Assembly: GCA_947074295.1 (NCBI GenBank)
Contig: CAMTPC010000013.1
Coordinates: 1 to 43,502, forward strand
Reading direction: 5' to 3'
Origin: an uncultured Bacteroides sp.
GTDB lineage: Bacteria > Bacteroidota > Bacteroidia > Bacteroidales > Bacteroidaceae
Length of the DNA: 43,502 bases
Shown: piece after piece, positions 10,048-18,962 of the stretch
Numbering within the stretch: the stretch's first letter is position 1
Layout of the letters: each line of letters starts with the position of its first letter
Program-made: the position numbers and the translations under genes
The notes under the pieces: model-generated
Told to the model about the DNA's origin: nothing
Database searches by the model: none
The model's input: the letters and a program-made list of their open reading frames with translations, nothing else

Positions 10048-10937
10048 TCCTTCTTTAACGTATCAAGTATTCCGATAATTCGTTCCAGTTCCTCTTCATT
10101 ATTAAAAGGAATACTGATTTTTCCATTCCCCTTCTCGGTATAAGTCATTTGTACCTTTGCATGGAAGAAGTTAGAAAGATGCTTTTTCAGTGTCACGAAT
10201 TCTTCGGGTAGTTTAGGTTGTTTCGCTGCAAGTTTTTTTCCTTTACTATTCACAGCCTCTCCCTCATTAATAGCTTTCACCAACTCCTCCACTTTTCGTA
10301 CCGAGTAGCCATGATTTACTATTTCCTCCAGAAGAGATATTTGCAGTTTAGGGTCAGCTATAGCAATCAGTGCACGCGCATGCCCCATATCTATTTCTTT
10401 ATTTTGCAAAGCCATCTGCACAGGCGCAGGCAGCTTAAGCAAGCGCAGGTAGTTGGCAATTGTGGTGCGTTTCTTGCCCACCCTTTCACTTAGACGTTCC
10501 TGTGTCAATTCATATTGCTCTATCAGGTGCTGATAGGCCAGAGCTATCTCCACTGCATTTAAGTCCTCGCGCTGAATGTTTTCGATGAGAGCCATTTCCA
10601 TCACATTCTCATCGCTCGCCGTGCGTATATAGGCAGGGATTGTAGTCAATCCTGCCAGTTTAGAAGCACGATAGCGACGTTCACCCGCTATGATTTGATA
10701 CGTATCATTCTCCAAGTCACGTAGTGTGATGGGTTGTATGATTCCTATTTCCCCTATAGAGGTCGCCAATTCCATCAACGCATCCTCATCAAACTCATGG
10801 CGGGGCTGGTTGGGGTTGACAACTATTTTTTCAATATCAATTTCGTTGATAGACGAAGATCCAGACGTAATCACCTCGTCCATAGACAGTAAGGCATCCA
10901 ATCCGCGCCCTAGGGCATTTCTTTTTTGTGTGGCCAT
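10044..10937 (-). CDS. parB: Chromosome partitioning protein ParB
   Basis: This is a 297-residue ParB/Spo0J-type DNA-binding CTPase. The N-terminus ALGRGLDALL is typical of chromosomal ParB. Further on are the ParB box with NPNQPRHEFDEDALMELA, the GERRYRASKLAG motif (CTP-binding region), ENIQREDLNAVEIA, and a helix-turn-helix with RVGKKRTTIANYLRLLKLP. The C-terminal dimerisation segment ends at GILDTLKKE. It would load on parS sites and work with ParA in origin segregation. It lies 13 bases downstream of parA. I found no convincing parS site in this window. Confidence 0.96.
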   Translation of the reverse strand: MATQKRNALGRGLDALLSMDEVITSGSSSINEIDIEKIVVNPNQPRHEFDEDALMELATSIGEIGIIQPITLRDLENDTYQIIAGERRYRASKLAGLTTIPAYIRTASDENVMEMALIENIQREDLNAVEIALAYQHLIEQYELTQERLSERVGKKRTTIANYLRLLKLPAPVQMALQNKEIDMGHARALIAIADPKLQISLLEEIVNHGYSVRKVEELVKAINEGEAVNSKGKKLAAKQPKLPEEFVTLKKHLSNFFHAKVQMTYTEKGNGKISIPFNNEEELERIIGILDTLKKE

Positions 10938-10950
10938 TTTGTTTCTTCGT

Positions 10951-11718
10951 TTATTTACTATTTCTGCTTATAATTTCTTTCGCCAATGCCAGATAATTCT
11001 TTGCGCCGGCCGAATCTGCATCATACAAGATAGTGGGCAGCCCATAGCTAGGCGCTTCACTTAGTTTGACGTTGCGTTGAATCACAGTTTTGAACACCAG
11101 CTCCTGGAAATGTTTCTTCACCTCTTCGTAAATTTGATTGGCTTGGCGTAGACGCGAATCATACATAGTCAACAAAAAGCCTTCAATCTCCAGCACCGGA
11201 TTCAGTTTCGATTTAATTATTTTGATCGTATTGAGCAGTTTACTGATACCTTCGAGTGCGAAGTATTCGGCCTGAACCGGAATAATCACCGAATCAGCAG
11301 CAGTAAGTGCATTAATTGTTATCAGCCCCAATGATGGCGAACAATCAATAAGAATATAGTCATATTCCGCCTTCAGTGGTGTAAGTACTTCCTTCAGGAT
11401 CTTCTCTCTATTGGGCAGATTGAGCATTTCAATTTCAGCGCCTACCAAGTTGATATGCGAAGAAACGATCTTCAGCAAATCTAGTTCGGTATCATGAATA
11501 GCGCTTTTTATTTCAGCTTTATCAATGATGCATTCGTAGATAGTTGATTCTGACTGTTTGATATTCACACCAAGTCCCGAAGAAGCGTTTGCCTGCGGAT
11601 CAGCATCAATCACCAGCACCTTCTTTTCCAGTGTTGCTAGCGAAGCTGCCAGATTGATCGTTGTCGTCGTTTTACCTACGCCGCCTTTCTGATTGGCCAA
11701 AGCAATTATTTTTCCCAT
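10951..11718 (-). CDS. parA: Chromosome partitioning ATPase ParA/Soj
   Basis: The 255-residue protein starts directly with the deviant Walker A motif (NQKGGVGKTTTTINLAASL), as short chromosomal ParA/Soj proteins do. There is no N-terminal DNA-binding extension of the plasmid type. VLVIDADPQANASSGLG and the ILIDCSPSLGLITINAL region follow. It would bind ATP and nucleoid DNA and drive ParB-parS segregation. It is the first gene of a five-gene leftward run that ends with rel. A minus-strand -7 box lies about 155 bases upstream. Confidence 0.97.
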   Translation of the reverse strand: MGKIIALANQKGGVGKTTTTINLAASLATLEKKVLVIDADPQANASSGLGVNIKQSESTIYECIIDKAEIKSAIHDTELDLLKIVSSHINLVGAEIEMLNLPNREKILKEVLTPLKAEYDYILIDCSPSLGLITINALTAADSVIIPVQAEYFALEGISKLLNTIKIIKSKLNPVLEIEGFLLTMYDSRLRQANQIYEEVKKHFQELVFKTVIQRNVKLSEAPSYGLPTILYDADSAGAKNYLALAKEIISRNSK

Positions 11719-11873
11719 ATTGTTCTTATAATCTTTGAATCTTACTGCGAAATAAGTTATAAATCAGATGCGCACCTACGAATAGAGCCGAAGATTGCTA
11801 TTTCTGTTGATAAGTCGCATGTATTGTTAATAACTGAACACCGCGCAAAAGACAACTTTATGGTTTATAGGTG

Positions 11874-11881
11874 CAAATATA
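11874..11881 (-). promoter_or_regulatory. Predicted promoter -7 box of the parA operon
   Basis: On the minus strand this reads TATATTTG followed by C, a match to TAnnTTTG. A leader of about 150 bases would result. No -33 TTTG is visible at the expected spacing. Confidence 0.4.
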
Positions 11882-12023
11882 TATATTTTGTATGTAAAAC
11901 CAGCCCTAATTTTCTCCTCAACTTACTAAAGATTATTGATTTGTAGTAATATTCTTTCAGCAGCTACGTCAATATTCTTTTTAAATGAAGCATTTTTTTT
12001 GCACTGTTTTGTTCATTCTTTCT

Positions 12024-12031
12024 TAAATTTG
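12024..12031 (+). promoter_or_regulatory. Predicted promoter -7 box of surE-lpxB
   Basis: TAAATTTG followed by C matches the Bacteroides -7 consensus. A TTTG lies upstream at 11998-12001 with a 22-base spacer, slightly longer than the usual 19-20. Transcription would start about 90 bases before the surE ATG. Confidence 0.5.
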
Positions 12032-12128
12032 CCAACAATCAATAAAGTTATCATGGTTTAGTCACGGCCCAAGATGCTATTTTGCTCTTGCCTTGCCATC
12101 TGCTAAACAATATTAATGATTCGATATT

Positions 12129-12896
12129 ATGGAGAAAAAACGTCCGCTTTTATTATTATCCAATGATGATGGAGTTATGGCCAAAGGCCTCAATGTATTG
12201 ATCGATATATTACGCCCTTTAGGCGATATAGTTGTAATGGCACCCGATGGTGGCCGTTCAGGATGCGCTTGTGGCGTCACTGTGTCGCAGCCCATTCATT
12301 ATCAGCTCATCAGCGAAGAGCCTGGAGTGGCCATCTATAAATGCACAGGCATGCCTGTCGACTGTGTCAAACTAGCCATGCATGCTGTACTCGACCGTAC
12401 CCCTGATGTAGTGGTAAGTGGTATCAATCATGGCGACAATTCCTCTATTAATGTACATTATTCAGGCACGATGGGAGTCGTTATCGAAGGCTGTCTAAGC
12501 GGCATTCCCGCAGTGGGCTTTTCGCTTTGCGACCATCACCATGACGCTTCATTCGAACCCTTGCGCAGTTACATCTTCGACATTGTGAAAAATGTGATTG
12601 AAAAAGGTTTGCCAGCGGAAGTATGTCTCAATGTCAACTTCCCGGTGGCAGATCCTATCAAAGGCATTAAAGTGTGTCAACAAGCCAAAGGATATTGGAA
12701 TCAGGAGTTTGATCCATGCCCGCGCAAGTTTGACGACAAATACTTCTGGCTGGCTGGTAGCTTTATAAATACGGATGCCAGCAATGACAAGAATGATCGC
12801 ACAGCTTTGGACAACGGCTATGCCACCATTACCCCAGTAAAAGTGGATGTTACCGCCTACGAAGCCATCGAGCAGATAGAAGCCTGGTTCATTTAA
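12129..12896 (+). CDS. surE: 5'/3'-nucleotidase SurE
   Basis: This 255-residue metal-dependent nucleoside monophosphatase shows the SurE motifs in order: SNDDG near residue 11, VMAPDGGRSG near 36, CTGMPVDCVKLA near 77, and SGINHGDNSSINVHYSGTMG near 96. The acidic metal ligands DD and the asparagines are present. It dephosphorylates nucleotides during stress survival in other bacteria. It is placed 10 bases upstream of lpxB, an arrangement I associate with Bacteroidetes, so the two probably share a transcript. Confidence 0.95.
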   Translation: MEKKRPLLLLSNDDGVMAKGLNVLIDILRPLGDIVVMAPDGGRSGCACGVTVSQPIHYQLISEEPGVAIYKCTGMPVDCVKLAMHAVLDRTPDVVVSGINHGDNSSINVHYSGTMGVVIEGCLSGIPAVGFSLCDHHHDASFEPLRSYIFDIVKNVIEKGLPAEVCLNVNFPVADPIKGIKVCQQAKGYWNQEFDPCPRKFDDKYFWLAGSFINTDASNDKNDRTALDNGYATITPVKVDVTAYEAIEQIEAWFI

Positions 12897-12906
12897 ACTC
12901 CATCCG

Positions 12907-14049
12907 ATGAAATATTACCTGATTGTAGGCGAGGCCTCGGGCGACCTCCATGCTGCCGAGCTGATGAAAGCACTTAAAATCAAAGATCCTGAAGCCGAAT
13001 TCCGCTTTCTTGGTGGCGACCTCATGAGTGCTGTGGGCGGCACACGCGTAAAACACTATAAGGAGATGGCCTATATGGGCATTATCCCTGTATTGCTACA
13101 CCTTCGCACCATACTCCGAAACATGCGCATGTGCAAGCAGGACATTGTACAGTGGAATCCCGATGTGTTGATCTTAGTGGACTATCCAGGTTTTAATCTC
13201 AAAATAGCACAATACATACATAGCAACACCTCAATTCCTGTATACTACTATATTGCGCCCAAGATATGGGCATGGAAAGAATACCGCATCAAAAACATCA
13301 AACGCGATGTGGACCAACTCTTCTCCATATTGCCCTTTGAACTTGACTTCTTTGAGAAGAAGCACAATTACCCTATTCACTACGTGGGCAATCCGACAAT
13401 GGATGAGGTGACACATTTCCTTGCAACCGATCATACCACAAAAGCAGCATTCATTGAGAGCAATAAGCTAAGCGACAAACCGATCATCGCGCTTTTGGCA
13501 GGTAGTCGCAAACAAGAAGTAAAGGACAATCTGACACGAATGATCGAAGCCGCTTCGCGTTTCAAGGAATATCAACTTGTCATAGCTGGCGCTCCATCGC
13601 TCTCCATGGATTTTTATGAACGATTTATCCAAGACAGTGACGTAAAAATCATCTTTGATCAAACCTATAACCTATTACGTTTTGCGGATGCCGCATTGGT
13701 GACTTCAGGAACAGCTACACTCGAAACCGCACTTTTCAACACGCCTCAAGTGGTATGCTACTATCTCAAATTTGGCCGTTTGTTTGCCTTTCTTAAAAAG
13801 ATAGTTCTACGCGTCAAATATGTTTCGTTGGTGAATCTCATTGCCAATCATGAAGTGGTGCCCGAATTAATAGCCAATGAAATGAACAGTAAACGGGTGA
13901 GTGATGAACTGGAAGGACTGCTCTACAACAAAAGCAAGATCAAACAAATGATAGAGGGCTATGATGAGGTCAGAGAACGTTTGGGTATGGCCGGTGCACC
14001 CCAAAACGCTGCAACATTAATGGTCGAGATGCTAAGTAAAACAAAATAA
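12907..14049 (+). CDS. lpxB: Lipid-A-disaccharide synthase
   Basis: This is a 380-residue GT19 enzyme that condenses lipid X with UDP-diacylglucosamine to form the lipid A disaccharide at the inner face of the inner membrane. Visible signatures are GEASGDLHAAELMKAL at the N-terminus, FRFLGGDLM, YMGIIPVLLHL, VDYPGFNLKIA, YYIAPKIWAWKEYR, VGNPTMDE, LAGSRKQEV and the C-terminal TSGTATLETALFNTPQVVCYY. All are in the usual order, and the length is typical. It confirms a Gram-negative lipid A-making host. Confidence 0.97.
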   Translation: MKYYLIVGEASGDLHAAELMKALKIKDPEAEFRFLGGDLMSAVGGTRVKHYKEMAYMGIIPVLLHLRTILRNMRMCKQDIVQWNPDVLILVDYPGFNLKIAQYIHSNTSIPVYYYIAPKIWAWKEYRIKNIKRDVDQLFSILPFELDFFEKKHNYPIHYVGNPTMDEVTHFLATDHTTKAAFIESNKLSDKPIIALLAGSRKQEVKDNLTRMIEAASRFKEYQLVIAGAPSLSMDFYERFIQDSDVKIIFDQTYNLLRFADAALVTSGTATLETALFNTPQVVCYYLKFGRLFAFLKKIVLRVKYVSLVNLIANHEVVPELIANEMNSKRVSDELEGLLYNKSKIKQMIEGYDEVRERLGMAGAPQNAATLMVEMLSKTK

Positions 14050-14055
14050 AGTCAA

Positions 14056-14076
14056 TAAAAAAAGGAACTTTTTTAG
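14056..14076 (+). terminator. Possible weak terminator after lpxB
   Basis: A short A/T-rich hairpin (AAAAAAG, loop GAA, CTTTTTT) ends in a T run just after the lpxB stop. The stem is weak, so readthrough into the following gene is possible. Confidence 0.35.
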
Positions 14077-14146
14077 AAAGCCATGCAGTAATGCGTCAAT
14101 TTTGTTATTTAATAGATATATTTCCATTATTTATTTAAATACACAC

Positions 14147-14854
14147 ATGAGACACATAGATCTTAAAACATGGCTTTTTATGGCTATCATGGCCATTGGC
14201 TTCTCGGCTTGTAACGACAATGACGGCTACTCCATCGGTGATATCGGCATTTCTTGGGCAACCGTCCACACATTGGATGATGGCAAAACATTTTATCTCG
14301 ACTCGGACAACTATGGTTCATTATGGTTGGGAGGCAGTAGAGTTCCCAATTTTACTCCCAAAAATGGAGAGCGTGTAGTGGCAGTTTTCAACCCTCTTTA
14401 TGACAACTACCAAGGCTACGACATGGCCATCTTGCTGGAAAGACTTTATCCAGTACTTACCAAAGATGTACTTTTCTCCACTACCGAAGATACTGAAGAG
14501 CTAGGCAACTCGCCTATTACTATTTACCAAGGACACATGTGGGTGGCTGCTGGTTATCTCAATTTGATTTATCAGCAGAACCTGCCTTCGAGCATGCCCC
14601 ACTCCATCAACTTGGTATACGATGAAAACGGCGTGAATACAGATAACGAATACATCAACCTCAGCCTGCACTATAATGATAAGGATGATGTGACCAATCG
14701 TTTTGCAGCAACCAATGTATCATTCGATTTATCCGAATTAGACCTGAGCAATAAGAAAGGAATATACCTCACAATAAACTCGGCTGTAAACGGAGAAGTC
14801 CATTTGCGTATTGATATCGAAAACGGCAAAGGAGTACCCGTTACCGTGAAATAG
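14147..14854 (+). CDS. NigD-like lipoprotein
   Basis: This 235-residue exported protein starts with a lipoprotein signal (MRHIDLKTWLFMAIMAIGFSAC), so it is probably anchored to a membrane through Cys. I prefer the ATG at 14147 over an in-frame TTG at 14102, because the latter precedes any signal sequence and falls near a possible promoter. The body (ISWATVHTLDDGKTFYLDSDN, then GERVVAVFNPLYDNYQGYDMAILL) resembles the two-domain NigD-like family of Bacteroidales: an N-terminal OB-like domain and a C-terminal beta sandwich. NigD was named from a bacteriocin operon of Prevotella nigrescens, but most relatives are orphans of unknown role. No bacteriocin genes are nearby. It is bounded by a strong terminator. 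Confidence 0.75.
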   Translation: MRHIDLKTWLFMAIMAIGFSACNDNDGYSIGDIGISWATVHTLDDGKTFYLDSDNYGSLWLGGSRVPNFTPKNGERVVAVFNPLYDNYQGYDMAILLERLYPVLTKDVLFSTTEDTEELGNSPITIYQGHMWVAAGYLNLIYQQNLPSSMPHSINLVYDENGVNTDNEYINLSLHYNDKDDVTNRFAATNVSFDLSELDLSNKKGIYLTINSAVNGEVHLRIDIENGKGVPVTVK

Positions 14855-14874
14855 TTGTTCTATATAATTTGCAT

Positions 14875-14924
14875 AAAAAAAGTTGTTCCACAATCTCTTG
14901 GAGATTAACGGAACAACTTTTTTT
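14875..14924. terminator. Strong bidirectional terminator
   Basis: A perfect 15-bp stem (14875-14889 with 14910-14924) runs from an A7 tract through GTTGTTCC to GGAACAAC and a T7 tract. It encloses an inner AATCTC/GAGATT stem. It separates the convergent NigD-like gene and cdsA. Confidence 0.9.
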
Positions 14925-14946
14925 CATATTATATCTTGGATATGTT

Positions 14947-15765
14947 CTACATACAAACGAAATACAGATAAACCACAGCTGCGGGTATTGCCATCAAAGA
15001 ACTGTCAAAACGATCGAGCAAACCTCCATGACCTGGTAAGAATGTACCCGAATCCTTGATCTTTAGCTGACGCTTCAAAAGCGACTCTGTCAAATCACCC
15101 CACGTACCGAATACGATAATCGTCAGTGCCAAACCAATCCATTGTCCCATTGACAATTCGATAAAGAAGAAAGACAATACAATAGCGGCTATGATACATA
15201 CCACACCACCACCTATAGATCCCTCCCATGATTTTTTAGGCGAAATTCGCTCGAACAGACGACGTTTGCCTATAAGTGATCCTACACAGTAAGCTCCCGA
15301 ATCATTCAACCATAGGAAAATAAAAATGGTTAGAGGCAATAAAGGACTGTATCCTTCGCCTGAAAAAGCCAATACGTTGAGCAGTGCAAAAGGCAACGCA
15401 ATGTACAGTTGACTGAACATGGCAAAGGCCCAGTTAAGAACAGGATTCGACTTCTTTAGATAAAGTTCGCTGATAAACAGATAGAGCAATAACAAAAGAT
15501 AGGGTATGAAAACCGCATTACTATATACACCCGAACAATAGGCAAAAAATGCCAAAAACAAATAAGCACTTCCCAATGAAGTGATGTTCTTGTTGATTTC
15601 TACTCCCGAAATGCCATTGACCAATACGCCAAATTCGCGAACAGTAAAGGCAGAGATCAACAGGAATAGGCAGCCGAAGGAGAATTCGTTAAAAAGAATA
15701 CATCCCACCAGCACTGCAACGAACAGCACTCCCGTGATGGCGCGTAATACAAAATTATTCTTCAA
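14947..15765 (-). CDS. cdsA: Phosphatidate cytidylyltransferase
   Basis: This 272-residue inner-membrane enzyme makes CDP-diacylglycerol from phosphatidate and CTP. It has multiple hydrophobic helices along its length. Near the C-terminus is the family signature ESLLKRQLKIKDSGTFLPGH followed by GGLLDRFDS, with the expected KR, KD, HGG and DRFD. An upstream DSGAYCVGSLIGK segment is also typical. It is the third gene of the rsfS-ftsH-cdsA run, 37 bases after ftsH. Confidence 0.95.
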   Translation of the reverse strand: MKNNFVLRAITGVLFVAVLVGCILFNEFSFGCLFLLISAFTVREFGVLVNGISGVEINKNITSLGSAYLFLAFFAYCSGVYSNAVFIPYLLLLLYLFISELYLKKSNPVLNWAFAMFSQLYIALPFALLNVLAFSGEGYSPLLPLTIFIFLWLNDSGAYCVGSLIGKRRLFERISPKKSWEGSIGGGVVCIIAAIVLSFFFIELSMGQWIGLALTIIVFGTWGDLTESLLKRQLKIKDSGTFLPGHGGLLDRFDSSLMAIPAAVVYLYFVCM

Positions 15766-15802
15766 TGTTGTAAGTTTGTTTTTTTATATATGGTTATGCT
15801 GA

Positions 15803-17884
15803 TTATTCGGCTTTATCTTCTGGAGTTTTCACTTCAGTAGCATCCGTTACAGGTTTCGCTTCATCTTCTTTCTCTTCCTCGGCTTTCTCCGCCATTTCAG
15901 CAGGCATTTCCTTAGCCAAACGTTCAATCAGTCTTTTCTCGGCATCTGCAGCTTCTTTGCTTTCTTTTGCCGCCATGATTTCTTCCGAACGCGATTTCCA
16001 TGGACGCTTACCAAAAATTCTTTCCAAGTCTTCAGCGAAGATCACTTCTTTCTCTATCAGAAGTTGCGTCAATTGCTGATGACCTTCTCTATTCTCTTCC
16101 AATATTTGCTTAGCGCGTGCATATTGCATGTTGATAAGAGTTTTCACTTCTTCATCAATCAATTCTGCTGTTTTCTCGCTATAAGGTTTATTGAAAGAGT
16201 ATTCTTCATTGTTGTAATAGCAAAGATTAGGCAGCTTTTCACTCATTCCCAGATAAGCTATCATGCCATAGGCTTGCTTAGTCACACGCTCCAAGTCGTT
16301 CATGGCGCCTGTTGACACACGTCCTATAAACAAGTCCTCGGCCGCACGTCCACCTAAGGTGGCACACATTTCATCAAGCATTTGCTCTTTGGTAGTGATT
16401 TGACGCTCTTCGGGCAAATACCAAGCAGCTCCCAATGCACGTCCACGTGGTACAATAGTTACCTTAATCAGTGGATTGGCATACTCCAATAGCCAAGAAA
16501 TAGAGGCGTGACCCGCCTCATGCAAAGCGATGGAACGACGTTCGGCTTCAGTCGTAATTTTAGTTTTCTTTTCTAAACCGCCGATGATACGGTCTACCGC
16601 ATCCAAGAAGTCTTGTTTGTCAACGAACTTCTTTCCATGACGAGCGGCGATCAGTGCGGCTTCATTACATACATTAGCGATATCAGCACCCGAGAAGCCC
16701 GGTGTCTGACGAGCCAATAAATCTATATCAACACTGGTATCTATCTTAATAGGACGAAGATGTACACCAAATACTTCTTTACGTTCGTTCAGATCGGGCA
16801 AGTCTACATGAATCTGACGGTCGAAACGGCCAGCACGCAGAAGGGCTTTATCCAATACATCTACACGGTTGGTAGCAGCGAGAATGATAACACCACTGTT
16901 CGAGCCGAAACCATCCATTTCAGTAAGCAACTGATTCAGTGTATTCTCACGTTCATCATTACCACCCATAGCAGAGTTTTTGCCGCGAGCACGACCGACA
17001 GCATCAATCTCGTCGATAAAGATGATACAAGGTGCTTTCTCTTTGGCTTGGCGGAAGAGGTCACGTACACGAGAAGCACCCACACCAACAAACATTTCCA
17101 CGAAGTCCGAACCTGCCAGCGAGAAGAAAGGTACATCAGCCTCACCAGCTACAGCTTTTGCCAATAAGGTCTTACCTGTTCCTGGAGGGCCTACAAGTAG
17201 CGCACCCTTTGGAATCTTACCTCCCAAATCTGTATATTTTTGTGGTTCTTTCAAGAACTCCACGATTTCTTCCACTTCCTGCTTGGCTTCGGCAAGACCA
17301 GCTACATCTTTGAATGTAACTCGATTAGGACCACCTTTCTCGAAAAGCTGAGCTTTAGATTTACCTACATTAAATACACCTCCGGCACCACCTGCACCAC
17401 CTCCACTCATACGTCGCATGAGGAAGATCCAAAGAGCAATGAGCAACACAAATGGAAGAGCATTAATTACGATTGACCAGAAGTAATCTTTCTTCTTATC
17501 ATAACCTTCCGAACCGATATAATTTTCTTCGGCACGTTGCTCGTTGATGAAGTTAGACAGATTTTCTGTAGATGGTGCTTGTGTAGTGACGATAGGGTTG
17601 CGACCCACACGAGTCGAATCAGCCTTGAATACCTTCCCAATAGATTGTGGATTGACGTAAAATTCTACTGAGTTATCGTCATAACCTACAATCTTGTTCA
17701 CATATCCATTTCGTACATAGTCTTGAAACTCGCTATATTCTACATTTTTGCTCACATTGTTACCCTGGCTGCCCCACCAAAGGCCGAGCAACATCAAGGC
17801 AATGAGCATATACATCCAGTTCAGATTGAACTTTGGCATATTTACTTTATTATTCGGATTCTTTTTATTGTTATTATTCTCCAT
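15803..17884 (-). CDS. ftsH: ATP-dependent zinc metalloprotease FtsH
   Basis: This 693-residue membrane AAA protease performs quality control of membrane and regulatory proteins. TM1 is at about 23-38, a periplasmic domain lies between, and TM2 is at about 134-157. A glycine-rich linker follows (160-170). The AAA domain has Walker A GPPGTGKT (232-239), Walker B IIFIDEID (287-294) and the second region of homology ending in LLRAGRFDR. The zinc site is HEAGH (455-459). The C-terminus has a long charged Glu/Lys-rich tail of about 50 residues. It lies 11 bases downstream of rsfS. Confidence 0.98.
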   Translation of the reverse strand: MENNNNKKNPNNKVNMPKFNLNWMYMLIALMLLGLWWGSQGNNVSKNVEYSEFQDYVRNGYVNKIVGYDDNSVEFYVNPQSIGKVFKADSTRVGRNPIVTTQAPSTENLSNFINEQRAEENYIGSEGYDKKKDYFWSIVINALPFVLLIALWIFLMRRMSGGGAGGAGGVFNVGKSKAQLFEKGGPNRVTFKDVAGLAEAKQEVEEIVEFLKEPQKYTDLGGKIPKGALLVGPPGTGKTLLAKAVAGEADVPFFSLAGSDFVEMFVGVGASRVRDLFRQAKEKAPCIIFIDEIDAVGRARGKNSAMGGNDERENTLNQLLTEMDGFGSNSGVIILAATNRVDVLDKALLRAGRFDRQIHVDLPDLNERKEVFGVHLRPIKIDTSVDIDLLARQTPGFSGADIANVCNEAALIAARHGKKFVDKQDFLDAVDRIIGGLEKKTKITTEAERRSIALHEAGHASISWLLEYANPLIKVTIVPRGRALGAAWYLPEERQITTKEQMLDEMCATLGGRAAEDLFIGRVSTGAMNDLERVTKQAYGMIAYLGMSEKLPNLCYYNNEEYSFNKPYSEKTAELIDEEVKTLINMQYARAKQILEENREGHQQLTQLLIEKEVIFAEDLERIFGKRPWKSRSEEIMAAKESKEAADAEKRLIERLAKEMPAEMAEKAEEEKEDEAKPVTDATEVKTPEDKAE

Positions 17885-17895
17885 GATGGCATGCG

Positions 17896-18255
17896 TTAGT
17901 CAATGTCGGGGATTGTTGTTAATTTGGCATCAGCCCAGAGTGTCTCAAGGTTATAAAAATTCCGGGTTTCGGGAAGAAAAACATGCACTAATACATCTGC
18001 ATAGTCCATAGCGACCCATTCGGCATTGCGCAAACCATCCACTCCCAATGGTTTGGTATGGGCACCTTTTTGTGCGAATTCTTTCACAGAATCCACTATC
18101 GCACTAACTTGAGTGGGCGTATTTCCCTGACAAATAACTAAATAATTACAAATTGTATCATCAATCTTTGTCAGATCCGCTATAACAATGTTTTTACCTT
18201 TCTTCTCTTGAATTCCTTCTTTGATTTTCTCTATTAAGTTGTTAGTATCGTTCAT
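17896..18255 (-). CDS. rsfS: Ribosomal silencing factor RsfS
   Basis: This 119-residue protein of the Iojap/DUF143 family binds ribosomal protein L14 and blocks subunit joining under starvation. Family features are visible: VIADLTKIDDTICNYLVICQG, the HTKPLGVDGLRNAEWVAMDY core and VHVFLPETRNFYNLETLW. The length is normal. It is the first gene of the rsfS-ftsH-cdsA operon. Confidence 0.95.
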   Translation of the reverse strand: MNDTNNLIEKIKEGIQEKKGKNIVIADLTKIDDTICNYLVICQGNTPTQVSAIVDSVKEFAQKGAHTKPLGVDGLRNAEWVAMDYADVLVHVFLPETRNFYNLETLWADAKLTTIPDID

Positions 18256-18345
18256 TTATCAATAGAAATTTCTTTGTTTTATTATTTATAACAATTTGCA
18301 TTTACTCTTTGTTTCTTTTCACACAAACATGCAAGATATATTATA

Positions 18346-18353
18346 CAAATATA
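18346..18353 (-). promoter_or_regulatory. Predicted promoter -7 box of rsfS-ftsH-cdsA
   Basis: The minus strand reads TATATTTG, a match to TAnnTTTG. It would give a leader of about 80 bases before the rsfS ATG. Confidence 0.45.
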
Positions 18354-18474
18354 CGCTGATTTATTGTTCTAAAGAAAGTTAGCCTATAAATCTCACTCTT
18401 TTTTTTGTTTTTTAGGGATGAACATTGATTTTAATTGTGAAATTAGTTGTTTCACAAAAAAGTTTTGGAAAATA

Positions 18475-18505
18475 TTTGCAGAAAGGCAAATACTATTTAT
18501 ATTTG
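18475..18505 (+). promoter_or_regulatory. Promoter of tRNA-Gln (full -33/-7 match)
   Basis: TTTG at 18475-18478, a spacer of exactly 19 bases, then TATATTTG at 18498-18505. This is the full Bacteroides housekeeping promoter pattern and lies about 42 bases before the mature tRNA. It is the best promoter in the window. Confidence 0.8.
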
Positions 18506-18547
18506 CAACGCATTTTCAAAATCGTAACGATTTAAGGAAACAAACGA

Positions 18548-18618
18548 TGGGCTATGGTGTAATGGTAACACTACAGATTCTGGTCCTGTCATTTCAGGTT
18601 CGAGTCCTGATAGCCCAA
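18548..18618 (+). tRNA. tRNA-Gln, anticodon CTG
   Basis: All cloverleaf arms can be drawn by eye. The acceptor is TGGGCTA with TAGCCCA (18548-18554, 18611-18617) and discriminator A at 18618. The D arm is GTGT/ACAC with a 7-base loop. The anticodon stem is ACAGA/CCTGT (18573-18577, 18585-18589) with loop TTCTGGT and anticodon CTG at 18580-18582. The T arm is TCAGG/CCTGA with loop TTCGAGT. CTG reads the glutamine codon CAG. The innermost anticodon-stem pair is A-C, a mismatch position where E. coli tRNA-Gln is also non-canonical. No CCA is encoded, so it is added after transcription. Confidence 0.95.
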
Positions 18619-18619
18619 C

Positions 18620-18661
18620 TTAAAAAGAGCTTTTTACACTGGTGTAAAAAGCTCTTTTTAA
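18620..18661. terminator. Terminator after tRNA-Gln
   Basis: A perfect 20-bp inverted repeat (18620-18639 with 18642-18661) starts 2 bases after the tRNA. It reads TTAAAAAGAGC TTTTTACAC, TG, then the complement. The right arm supplies the T run. Confidence 0.85.
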
Positions 18662-18890
18662 TTATCACTCCGTCTACTCAAGCATTCTTTATCCGACAGT
18701 CAGCGCCTCAGCCCAATCTCCTGATTTTCTGCCTATTACTTCTCCAATATTAGACTATAAGCACACACCATCTGTTTGCCTCTCGTCTGCCTAGCCAAGC
18801 AAGGTTACTCAGCATGATAAGTAAGGCTATACAGAACATCAACTGCGGCTAATCAATCTACTATAGATATCTCCTTGATTATCAAGAAAC
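18662..18890. other. Gene-free spacer between the tRNA-Gln unit and the carbohydrate operon
   Basis: About 230 bases without a credible gene. I see only a 13-base palindrome (CTTGATTATCAAG at 18874-18886). I looked for a repeated 3' end of the tRNA that would mark an integration site and found none. Confidence 0.5.
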
Positions 18891-18914
18891 AAAAAAAGCG
18901 CCCGTAAGCGCTTT
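18891..18914 (-). terminator. Terminator of the GH105 operon
   Basis: On the minus strand a 7-bp stem AAAGCGC/GCGCTTT with a 6-base loop is followed by a run of T. It lies about 50 bases after the GH105 stop. Confidence 0.75.
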
Positions 18915-18962
18915 AAAAGATAGCAACAAAGTAAATATTATTGATAGAGAAGAATGTCATTA

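Larger units (their letters stand above)
11719..12128. other. Gene-free divergent control region between parA and surE
   Basis: This 410-base AT-rich stretch contains no credible coding sequence. It holds a minus-strand -7 box (11874-11881) for the par operon, a plus-strand -7 box (12024-12031) for surE, and a possibly structured surE leader (12056-12108). Confidence 0.6.

Noticed and set aside
14102..14146. TTG at 14102 as the start of the NigD-like gene
   Set aside because: It would put 15 residues before a normal lipoprotein signal and lies next to a possible promoter.
16760..17351. Several open frames opposite ftsH
   Set aside because: They are antisense shadows of the highly conserved AAA domain, where codon bias leaves long open frames.
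18548..18661. tRNA-Gln as an attachment site of an integrative element
   Set aside because: No integrase gene, no repeated tRNA 3' end and no mobilisation genes are in the window; only the position is suggestive.
18418..18753. Open frame of 111 codons on the plus strand
   Set aside because: It runs straight through the tRNA-Gln gene, its promoter and its terminator, and has no protein-like features.
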